From Vibrio sp. 10N.261.45.E2 (GTDB lineage Bacteria; Pseudomonadota; Gammaproteobacteria; Enterobacterales; Vibrionaceae): 64,000 nucleotides of DNA. The stretch spans positions 62,001 through 126,000 of the forward strand of contig NZ_MCZZ01000142.1 of the NCBI RefSeq assembly GCF_002875705.1, in the 5' to 3' direction. Below, piece after piece: positions 57,417-64,000 of this stretch; positions within the stretch are counted from its first letter, which is position 1, and each line of letters begins with the position of its first letter. The notes below the pieces were generated by a model. The model was not told the DNA's origin. It ran no database searches and was given only the letters and a program-made list of their open reading frames with translations. The translations under genes were made by a program, and so were the position numbers.

Positions 57417-58244
57417 ATGCCAATAACAAAAGATTTGTCTCACCTCCTCCCTCCAGTCATTGAGATCGCTCGATCGGCTGGACAACTCATCTTAGAGATC
57501 TATGAAAAAAAGGATTACGAAGAGTTCACTAAGAGTGATGATACGCCCGTCACTAGTGCTGATCTCGCCGCTCATAAGCTTATCTCGAAAAAACTCAGTG
57601 AGTTAACACCTGATATTCCGGTGTTATCGGAAGAAGCCGCTGATATCAGCCTAGAGCAACGCTCTCAGTGGGATCGCTACTGGTTAGTTGACCCACTGGA
57701 CGGAACACAGGAGTTCATCGCACGAAGTGGCGACTTCGCAACAATTATCGCCTTAATCGAGCATAATAAGCCAATTATGGGTGTAGTATACGCGCCCGTT
57801 TCCGGTGTGAGCTATTACGCTTACAGTGGTAAAGGTGCTTGGAAGATCCCAGATCTTAATGACAGTGTGAAAATCAAAACGCATCGTCACGAGCTACCAA
57901 ACCAGTCCATCGCGATGGCGATCAGCCGTCGCCAAGACATCAATCGCATCACTAGCCGCATGAGTCCCGCTTGGAACTATGACTTAGTGCCATTAGGTTC
58001 AGCAGCTTTGAAAGCCTGTTTAGTTGCAGAAGGTGCTGTCGATTGTTACTTGCGCCTTGGGCCTACTGGCGAGTGGGATACCGCCGCAACACAGTGCATT
58101 GTTGAAGAAGCAGGCGGGCGTATCTTAAGCACTCAACTGGAGCCGCTCTCTTACAATGAAAGAGAAACGCTTGAGAACCCGAACTTCATTGTACTTGGTG
58201 ATGCTGACTTACCATGGGCAGAAATCTTACAAGGCAAAGACTAA
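57417..58244 (+). CDS. cysQ: 3'(2'),5'-bisphosphate nucleotidase CysQ
   Basis: The enzyme dephosphorylates pAp (and PAPS) produced in sulfate assimilation. The 275-residue inositol monophosphatase-fold protein has the Mg-binding LSEEAAD, the core motif VDPLDGTQEFI and the C-terminal GEWDTAATQCIVEEAGG. It is downstream of nudE and followed by a strong bidirectional terminator. If the sulfotransferase-like gene at 1-480 is active, its pAp by-product would be a CysQ substrate (inference). Confidence 0.95.
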   Translation: MPITKDLSHLLPPVIEIARSAGQLILEIYEKKDYEEFTKSDDTPVTSADLAAHKLISKKLSELTPDIPVLSEEAADISLEQRSQWDRYWLVDPLDGTQEFIARSGDFATIIALIEHNKPIMGVVYAPVSGVSYYAYSGKGAWKIPDLNDSVKIKTHRHELPNQSIAMAISRRQDINRITSRMSPAWNYDLVPLGSAALKACLVAEGAVDCYLRLGPTGEWDTAATQCIVEEAGGRILSTQLEPLSYNERETLENPNFIVLGDADLPWAEILQGKD

Positions 58245-58279
58245 AGCCAGCTGTCTTTATAGCTATAAGATATTCAAAC

Positions 58280-58312
58280 AAAACGGGCACCTCATGAGGT
58301 GCCCGTTTTTTA
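58280..58312. terminator. Bidirectional terminator between cysQ and gspN
   Basis: AAAACGGGCACCTCAT is followed by its complement ATGAGGTGCCCGTTTT, a 16-bp palindrome with A and T runs outside. It serves both convergent units. Confidence 0.92.
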
Positions 58313-58343
58313 GATCTGAATTTAGTAGTGCTTAGCTATTTAG

Positions 58344-59123
58344 CTAAAAACGGCCTTGATAAGTAAACTGGTACTTACCTTGGCTATCAGGATTGCCCAA
58401 CCACTTAAGCTGGCTCTGCATCGCTGATGGAAATTCACCACCTGGCTTAAACCATGCCGCTGACGTGTAGCGTTGGTTCGGTGTTACGCTCGCTGAGAAC
58501 TCACTGTCCACCTGATCGCTCTTCTGAGTACCCTTCGCTGCAACTGTGCTGCCTTCACAGGTGATGTCTGCAATCACAGGGCCAAGGTCTAACGAGCCAA
58601 CAGGAGAGTCGACTGCAGCACCAGACCAAACAAGTGTACCTTCGCCAGATTGACACCAAGGTTGAGCGTGAACCGCATGCTTGATCGTCAGTTCAACTTG
58701 TCCACCAACAGAAACCGGTACTGGAATGGCTGGGGCGTATTTCATCACGTTCATAGCAGGCATTGAAGCCACTAAGTTTTCTGCATACGCGCCGCTCATA
58801 CTGTACCCTACACGCCCTTTACCTGATAAGTTCATGTCACTATTACGACCAAAACGAACCGCGAGTTCCGCTTTGCCTTGGAATAACTTAGAGAACTGGA
58901 AGTCCCACTGCACTGAACCATAATTGATGCGCTGCCACACGATATTGTTAGCGCTACCTTGCCAAACAGTGCCTTCAACGCCTTCGATACTCAAACCGCG
59001 CACAACCGGTGCCTGTTTGAGAGCAAAAGAAGCCGGTAAGTGCAGCAACAGGCTGACTGAGAAAAAGACGATAAAGATGCTACTGAAGAGCAAGCCATAC
59101 TTAAAAGATAAACCGCGTTTCAC
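58344..59123 (-). CDS. gspN: Type II secretion system protein N
   Basis: This inner-membrane-anchored accessory protein of the type II secretion apparatus is the last gene of the operon. The GTG at 59123, with GAGG five bases upstream and one base after the gspM stop, gives 259 residues, close to EpsN of V. cholerae. One transmembrane helix (about 8-28) precedes a periplasmic domain with GVEGTVWQGSA and GLLTSDxS-independent beta-rich sequence. A longer start at 59210 would overlap gspM and is rejected. Confidence 0.9.
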   Translation of the reverse strand: MKRGLSFKYGLLFSSIFIVFFSVSLLLHLPASFALKQAPVVRGLSIEGVEGTVWQGSANNIVWQRINYGSVQWDFQFSKLFQGKAELAVRFGRNSDMNLSGKGRVGYSMSGAYAENLVASMPAMNVMKYAPAIPVPVSVGGQVELTIKHAVHAQPWCQSGEGTLVWSGAAVDSPVGSLDLGPVIADITCEGSTVAAKGTQKSDQVDSEFSASVTPNQRYTSAAWFKPGGEFPSAMQSQLKWLGNPDSQGKYQFTYQGRF

Positions 59124-59124
59124 A

Positions 59125-59613
59125 TTAACCTCGTTTAAACTGTAGTCGGTTGACGTCAATAACCCCAGGGTTATCAGAGCGATCAATATCCATAAACTCA
59201 ACCTCGACACCCTGCTTCTCTTTCAGGTATGTCAGCCAGTCAACAAACTTGTTAAACGGCACGGGCTTAATCCACACTTGCAGCATATCACCACGAGGCT
59301 GCACACGTATCAGCTCGATATTAAAGCGACGCATAGAAGCCGGCACAGATTGATTCAGAGGTTGACTGGCACTAATACCACCGCTGCCTCTTAGCTCCAC
59401 CACTTCATTGGCTTTATTAGTTACCCAAGTCAGCAGTTGCTTCTCACTTTGAATACGGCTTTGCGCCATCTCAGCTCGTTGGCTAAGCGGCTGCAATAGC
59501 CCCCAGTACACGATGCCTACCACCAATAGAATTGAACAACCAATAACTAATCGTTGCTCTCTTTGACTTATTGAAGTCCACCACGCTTGGAGTGGCTCAA
59601 TCATATTTCTCAT
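59125..59613 (-). CDS. gspM: Type II secretion system protein M
   Basis: This bitopic inner membrane component binds GspL and stabilises the platform. It has 162 residues from the ATG at 59613 (GGAG seven bases upstream; a GTG at 59616 is also possible). The short cytoplasmic part has WWTSISQREQR, then a transmembrane helix (about 22-40), then a ferredoxin-like periplasmic domain with IELIRVQPRGDMLQVWI, a GspM hallmark. Confidence 0.94.
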   Translation of the reverse strand: MRNMIEPLQAWWTSISQREQRLVIGCSILLVVGIVYWGLLQPLSQRAEMAQSRIQSEKQLLTWVTNKANEVVELRGSGGISASQPLNQSVPASMRRFNIELIRVQPRGDMLQVWIKPVPFNKFVDWLTYLKEKQGVEVEFMDIDRSDNPGVIDVNRLQFKRG

Positions 59614-59633
59614 CACTGATCTCCTTACGCAGG

Positions 59634-60863
59634 TTATTGATGGGGTTTAAGAGTAAAGCTGCCAAATACGGCATCGCCATTACGGTTTAATGGACCTTGT
59701 TCGACGGTAAACTTCTCTTCGAGCTTCACTCTCGCGGTCTCAAAATGTTGGAAGTCAGAGCTTTTCGCCTGAAGTCGAATCTCAGAACGATTTCCATCGT
59801 AGCGAATGCTTTCGACTTCGATCGATTTCACCTGACCTAAGGTTTCCGGCAGCAGCGCTAGCCACCCCAATAAAGAGTCACCATCGCCTGAGCCACCATA
59901 TTTCTTCGCTTCATCGTTCATCTGACGCTTAAGGTAACTTACTGTCGGAATACGTTGTTTACCTGGCAACACAGTTCTAAATATACGCTCACTCTCCATG
60001 CGGTAAGCTTGTGCTTGAGCTTCGTATTGCTGAACCTTCAACACTTGTTGAGTCACAATCACAGCCACCAGCAAACAAGCTGCAATCGCTACTTTTTGCC
60101 ATACGCGCCAATATTTACTGAATGAAGATTTGGTTTTAAAGGTGCCAGTCAGTAAATTTACGCCGCTTGTGATGGCCTGCTGGCTCAGCAAAGACATCAC
60201 CAATTCTGCAGGTTTGGCTTGCCAATTCACGCCGCTTTGCTGTTGAACGTCGTCGCTCGGCATTGCTGTATAACTGAAGATCGTCGTCGCTTGCTCTTCG
60301 TCATCAGCAACAACCCAATCACTTTGCAAAAACATCGGTAACCATGCTTCGCTGATCGATACTGCTTGATAAGTACCTTGACGTAATAACCAATGCTGAT
60401 CGATCTGTAGTGCACTGATGCCTTGCTCTTCAAAAGGGACGGCCAATGTATCTGGCAACACCTTACGGAAGATAATATTGGCTTCACGAAACAGGTCTAA
60501 CGCTTGCTTTAACCATTCACGATCGACACCACACACGGTAGCGTGCGTTGCGTCTTTGTCTAAAATCGTCAGGTGTAAGTCTTCGATATCTTGTGCAACT
60601 TCGTCTTCTAATAAAAACGGCAGCATAGAATCGAACTGGCGAGCAGCACCTTTCGGGATCTCAACACGCTTAATTAAGCATTCATTTCCCGGCAATAAAG
60701 CGATACAACTGCGCTTTTCAGCGTAAGGCGTTAACTCATCAAGCTGCTCCCAGCTAGACAGTTCACCACTTGCTATCACTTCTTGTTGGCTTGTCGACCA
60801 AACTAACCACTGCACAGGGCTTTGTGGTTCGCTACTCAGTCGAACGGTCAGAAACTCGCTCAC
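59634..60863 (-). CDS. gspL: Type II secretion system protein L
   Basis: This cytoplasmic-membrane protein recruits the GspE ATPase to the platform. The GTG at 60863, with GGAGG five bases upstream, gives 409 residues. The cytoplasmic actin-like part (about 1-245) contains [21 protein letters not shown] and [19 protein letters not shown] single transmembrane helix (about 260-282) is followed by a periplasmic domain. Its start overlaps the gspK 3' end. Confidence 0.95.
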   Translation of the reverse strand: MSEFLTVRLSSEPQSPVQWLVWSTSQQEVIASGELSSWEQLDELTPYAEKRSCIALLPGNECLIKRVEIPKGAARQFDSMLPFLLEDEVAQDIEDLHLTILDKDATHATVCGVDREWLKQALDLFREANIIFRKVLPDTLAVPFEEQGISALQIDQHWLLRQGTYQAVSISEAWLPMFLQSDWVVADDEEQATTIFSYTAMPSDDVQQQSGVNWQAKPAELVMSLLSQQAITSGVNLLTGTFKTKSSFSKYWRVWQKVAIAACLLVAVIVTQQVLKVQQYEAQAQAYRMESERIFRTVLPGKQRIPTVSYLKRQMNDEAKKYGGSGDGDSLLGWLALLPETLGQVKSIEVESIRYDGNRSEIRLQAKSSDFQHFETARVKLEEKFTVEQGPLNRNGDAVFGSFTLKPHQ

Positions 60864-61881
60864 TGATTCCTCCAAAACGACGGCGTACTACCGTCACTGT
60901 TTCTCGATTACTACTATAGAAAAGCGTCCGTATACGTACACGTGACTGCTCAACTAATACCTCTGCATCTAGCTCAAAATAGGCGCTATCTACAGTTAAA
61001 TATGCTTTCGCTTTTTTGCTGACTTCGGCACTCACACCCACAATGGCAGATTCAGCCATGAAAGCATCCACCGTATCCCAACCATCGAATGGGCGTTTGT
61101 CTATCAGCTGTTTGGCATCCGATTCACTTAAACCGGGAGCAAACATTGCTTCCAATAGCGGCGCCTGTTTTTCAGTGAGAGTATTCACATTCAAACGGAA
61201 ATCATCGGTAGGCAGAGCACAAACAAAGGGGCGAACCTTGTTCATCACCTCACCCGTGACCTGATAAACCGCTCGTAACTCTGATTCGTCAGCCATTAAG
61301 CCATTTGCTGCCAAATAGGCTGGCTTCATCGCCTCGTAAGTACTGTCTTCCACACCAGTTGACGAGGTGGTTCGGGTGTCACTATCAACAAACTCCCAGC
61401 TTGAATGGGCGATAACCTCAGCCTGATAAGGCTCAACATCTTGGTTTTCCAACAAGGTTTGCCAAACCGTAATTAAATAAGGTGTTTGGTTACTTGAAGT
61501 CGTCGTCACACCCGCCAACGCATTAAGATTAAAACACGCCTGCGCATCAACGATACGGCCCTTAACTTGACCATAATCCAATGGGTACACCTGCTCTTCT
61601 AGCGCCCATGGCTGACTTAAGTTCACGGTATCACTGTCTTTGTAGCTTTGCCTAATACCGTCTTGCACCAACGCTTCTACACCAATGCTGTACCAGTAAG
61701 CCTGTTGGTAATTCAGTTGATTACCAACGCGCTTGAATTGAGTAAACAGACGTTCCGACATGCTGCCTGCAATGGTTGCCATGATCGCCAGTAGCATTAG
61801 GATAATGATCAGCGCGACACCACGTTGCTTGCGTCCTATGGCAGACCTAGTCAGTGCAGGCTTGTTAGTTCGATGAGTCAT
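60832..61881 (-). CDS. gspK: Type II secretion system minor pseudopilin K
   Basis: This large minor pseudopilin caps the pseudopilus tip. The ATG at 61881 has GAGGGG upstream and gives 349 residues; an upstream start at 61926 lies inside gspJ. The prepilin-like signal is [22 protein letters not shown], where GspK typically lacks the Glu at +5. A large helical insert and [14 protein letters not shown] (the Ca/T2SK motif) follow. Confidence 0.94.
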   Translation of the reverse strand: MTHRTNKPALTRSAIGRKQRGVALIIILMLLAIMATIAGSMSERLFTQFKRVGNQLNYQQAYWYSIGVEALVQDGIRQSYKDSDTVNLSQPWALEEQVYPLDYGQVKGRIVDAQACFNLNALAGVTTTSSNQTPYLITVWQTLLENQDVEPYQAEVIAHSSWEFVDSDTRTTSSTGVEDSTYEAMKPAYLAANGLMADESELRAVYQVTGEVMNKVRPFVCALPTDDFRLNVNTLTEKQAPLLEAMFAPGLSESDAKQLIDKRPFDGWDTVDAFMAESAIVGVSAEVSKKAKAYLTVDSAYFELDAEVLVEQSRVRIRTLFYSSNRETVTVVRRRFGGISERVSDRSTE

Positions 61882-62578
61882 TATTCCCCTCATTATTGCC
61901 TGAAGAGTCACTGTTTGAAGAGTCATCGGCCTGATCTAGGGTGCCGCCTGATGTGAGATAAACTCGCTCTATCTCACCATAGTCTTTCAAGGTTAGCTTT
62001 AATCTCACCGCTTTAGGCAGTGATTTATCGGCTTGCCACTCTTTACCCCAGCGGCTTCCGTCATAAAATTCAAACTCCAAGCTTTCAACATCATCAAGCA
62101 GAGGCGTAATCACACCTTCTTGGCCTGCTGGTGTATCAGGGTAACGCCACCATACACGCTCAAGCGTCTCTTCTTTAATGCGGTAGCCCACTTTGGTGAC
62201 TTCCCCGCGAGGAAACTGCTGCTGTGGGTTATGCCAACCAAGGCGAGTAAACATAATGCCGATGCTATCGGAATCCAGTAAATACTCTTTCATTAGGATC
62301 AGCTTAGATGATGCCTCTTCACCGTTAGTGCGAAATTGTCGCACTGCCATCTGGCGAAAATCATTATCTAAAATGACCAAACTACGTTGCAGTTGATTTA
62401 AACGCGCACTGCGCTCGATTGAAAGCTCGTTGCTACGCTGAACTTGATTCACCACCTGATAAGCCGCCATGCTTAACGTGGCAAAGATAGCGATCGAAAC
62501 CAAAACCTCAATTAAGGTAAAGCCTCTCCCTTTCGAAGATAACCCCTGTTTACGAGGCACTCGCTTATTGGCGGACAT
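61865..62578 (-). CDS. gspJ: Type II secretion system minor pseudopilin J
   Basis: This pseudopilin forms the tip complex with GspI and GspK. The ATG at 62578 directly after the gspI stop gives 237 residues. The prepilin peptidase site is [16 protein letters not shown] with Glu at +5. A Ser/Asn/Asp-rich disordered tail ends the protein. It overlaps gspK by 17 bases. Confidence 0.92.
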   Translation of the reverse strand: MSANKRVPRKQGLSSKGRGFTLIEVLVSIAIFATLSMAAYQVVNQVQRSNELSIERSARLNQLQRSLVILDNDFRQMAVRQFRTNGEEASSKLILMKEYLLDSDSIGIMFTRLGWHNPQQQFPRGEVTKVGYRIKEETLERVWWRYPDTPAGQEGVITPLLDDVESLEFEFYDGSRWGKEWQADKSLPKAVRLKLTLKDYGEIERVYLTSGGTLDQADDSSNSDSSGNNEGNNDSSN

Positions 62579-62582
62579 GCTC

Positions 62583-62978
62583 TTACTTAACCACATAACT
62601 GCGCACCGTAACCACTGGAGAGGCTTTCTTACTGGTTGCCACACTCACATCAAACGCCTTCAATAAATTATCGCTGGTATCGATTGGCGTGACCTTCCAG
62701 AACCATTCTCTTCCAGCCAACTCTTGTGTGCCCTGCGCTTTTTTTAGCTTCTCAGGATGCAGCATCACCAAAGCCATTTGATTATCAACGACCATAGCAG
62801 CGAAGGTTTTTTCTTCTAAATAACTGAGCGTATTAATATGCTGAGTGACAGCACGAATCACACTGATCGCCGCAGTCGCAAAGATAGCGAGCGCAACCAG
62901 CACCTCAAGCAGAGTCATTCCTCGAGAACCAAGGGGCATACCACGAGAGCGATAAGGAGAACGGTTATTCCTCTTCAT
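62583..62978 (-). CDS. gspI: Type II secretion system minor pseudopilin I
   Basis: This minor pseudopilin initiates the tip complex. It has 131 residues from the ATG at 62978, which has GGGAG six bases upstream within gspH (14-base overlap). The prepilin site is SRG|MTLLEVLVALAIFA with Glu at +5, and GREWFWKV is the GspI C-terminal motif. A later ATG at 62939 would give a length closer to EpsI, but the Shine-Dalgarno supports the longer form. Confidence 0.93.
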   Translation of the reverse strand: MKRNNRSPYRSRGMPLGSRGMTLLEVLVALAIFATAAISVIRAVTQHINTLSYLEEKTFAAMVVDNQMALVMLHPEKLKKAQGTQELAGREWFWKVTPIDTSDNLLKAFDVSVATSKKASPVVTVRSYVVK

Positions 62979-63558
62979 CTTCTTCTCCCGGCTCTAGCAA
63001 TCGAATGACGCCATTGTCCAACACTCGAATACGCCAACCGTCTTGTATTGTGTCTCCGGTATTTGGGTAAAACGACAACACAAATGGCGTCATTTCAGCA
63101 CTCGACAAGATGTAAATCTGTGGTGGTTTCGGCTTCTTTTCCTCTTCAAGATCAGCAAACATATCTTCATCAAACAAGCTTCCTGGATTGAACAACCGAT
63201 CATCATCTTCCCATGCGCCACCACCTAGAGTCAGTGACAATGCGAGTTCTTCCGGTAGTTCAGTTAAAGAGGGGATTTTTTCAAAGTCGACTTCTTGCCA
63301 GCCTTCAGACTTAAGCGCCATCAGTACATAGGTCGATTTCTTTTCATCAACACGAACGCCAAAATCCAAACCACTCAAAATAGCCTCTTCATTGAGTAAT
63401 TGAACTCGCTGATAAAAGCTTTGAGCGTATTTTTTTGCGGCATCTTTGCTATTGGTAGGAATGGTCGCGATCACCGCGACCGCCGTTACTGACAGTAATA
63501 CCAACACCAAAAGAATCTCAATTAAGGTGAAACCTGGCTGTGTTTGCTTAGTTTTCAC
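62965..63558 (-). CDS. gspH: Type II secretion system minor pseudopilin H
   Basis: The protein has 197 residues with prepilin site QPG|FTLIEILLVLVLLSV and Glu at +5. It links the GspG fibre to the tip complex. A conspicuous acidic insert (about 125-147, WEDDDRLFNPGSLFDEDMF then EEEKKPKPP) and an acidic C-terminus (EPGEEDEEE) stand out. It overlaps gspI by 14 bases. Confidence 0.93.
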   Translation of the reverse strand: MKTKQTQPGFTLIEILLVLVLLSVTAVAVIATIPTNSKDAAKKYAQSFYQRVQLLNEEAILSGLDFGVRVDEKKSTYVLMALKSEGWQEVDFEKIPSLTELPEELALSLTLGGGAWEDDDRLFNPGSLFDEDMFADLEEEKKPKPPQIYILSSAEMTPFVLSFYPNTGDTIQDGWRIRVLDNGVIRLLEPGEEDEEE

Positions 63559-63623
63559 CTTTAGACTCCATCTGTTTACGTCCTAACATCAAATAACGGC
63601 ATCAAGTGACAATAAGCCTAGGC

Positions 63624-64000
63624 TTACTGAAAATCTTGCATGTTCCAGTTACCGATATCCGCAGCAATACCCTCTCCACCTTCTTGGCCATCAGCGCCAA
63701 GTGTAAAGATATCGATAGTGCCGTTATCACCTGGGCTTAGGTATTGGTACTCGTTACCCCATGGGTCGTTAGGCAGACGCTTGATGTAGCCGCCGTCGCG
63801 GTAGTTGCGAGGCTCTGGGCTGCTTGGCTTAGAAACCAATGCATCAAGACCTTGATCCGTTGTTGGGTAAACGCTGTTATCCAGTTTGTACATATCTAGC
63901 GCATTCTCTAGCGCCACGATATCTGTGATGGCTTTCTGTTGGTCAGCTTTCTCTTTGTTACCCAATAGGTTAGGTACAACAAAGCTCGCCAATACGCCAA
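63624..64000 (-). CDS. gspG: Type II secretion system major pseudopilin G, partial (5' end outside window)
   Basis: The frame is open to the window edge, and 125 C-terminal codons are present. The start of the mature hydrophobic helix (GVLASFVVPNLLGNKEKADQQKA) is cut by the boundary, so the prepilin site is missing. PTTDQGLDALV, GGYIKRLPNDPWGNEYQYLSPGDNGTIDIFTLGADGQEGGEG is the GspG Ca-binding C-terminal region (listed here as consecutive landmarks). It is the major fibre subunit; gspC-F would lie beyond the window. Confidence 0.95.
   Translation of the reverse strand, partial: GVLASFVVPNLLGNKEKADQQKAITDIVALENALDMYKLDNSVYPTTDQGLDALVSKPSSPEPRNYRDGGYIKRLPNDPWGNEYQYLSPGDNGTIDIFTLGADGQEGGEGIAADIGNWNMQDFQ

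Overview
The window is chromosomal DNA of a marine gammaproteobacterium and almost certainly a Vibrio, most like the Splendidus clade (inference). The protein sequences, the moderate GC content, the envC, ompR/envZ and gsp (eps) type II secretion loci, the pair of lipid A acyltransferases behind slmA, and the Kdo kinase with an OpsX-like heptosyltransferase all point there. No tRNA, rRNA, CRISPR array, phage or complete insertion sequence was seen.

Layout. (1) 1-6130, minus strand: the promoter-proximal part of a surface-polysaccharide operon in the order rfbB-rfbA-rfbD-rfbC (dTDP-rhamnose), wzm-wzt (ABC export) and a cut-off sulfotransferase-like gene. It is preceded by an ops/JUMPstart element at 6192-6204. 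(2) 6407-10916, plus strand: yibN, secB, gpsA, cysE and envC, a housekeeping block also known in E. coli, with blocks of a dispersed repeat between genes. (3) 11202-13133, minus: a TetR-family regulator and ugd. (4) 13281-27792: the LPS core locus, with hldD, a WaaL-type ligase, several AT-rich glycosyltransferases and acyltransferases, waaF, waaA, kdkA and two more GT9 heptosyltransferase-like genes. (5) 27908-38340: coaD, mutM, rpmG, rpmB, radC, coaBC, slmA, two lipid A late acyltransferases, pyrE, rph and yicC. (6) 38640-47284: a cold-shock protein, psiE, a purine permease behind a guanine-type purine riboswitch, then gmk, rpoZ, spoT and recG. (7) 47501-58244: envZ and ompR separated by a terminator and a small inverted-repeat element, greB, a CsrB-family regulatory RNA, tex, a Vibrio-type hypothetical gene, bioH, a ComF-family gene, nfuA, nudE and cysQ. 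(8) 58344-64000, minus: gspN-M-L-K-J-I-H-G, the distal part of the type II secretion operon.

How the parts work together. Regions 1 and 4, with the acyltransferases of region 5, build the outer membrane surface. WaaA adds Kdo, KdkA phosphorylates it, OpsX/WaaF-type enzymes add heptoses, the LpxL/LpxN-type enzymes finish lipid A, and Wzm/Wzt export a rhamnose-containing polysaccharide that WaaL would ligate. ops/RfaH control, OmpR/EnvZ and the Csr RNA are plausible regulators.

The strongest non-obvious finds are two non-coding elements read directly from the sequence. One is a CsrB-like RNA on the minus strand (50552-50861) with about 16 GGA motifs, the family's 5' start, an intrinsic terminator and an upstream GacA/VarA-type palindrome. 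The other is a complete purine riboswitch aptamer (41228-41290) with a guanine-class C before an NCS2 permease. Both belong to known families; what may be new is their presence and context here. No wholly undescribed system was identified.
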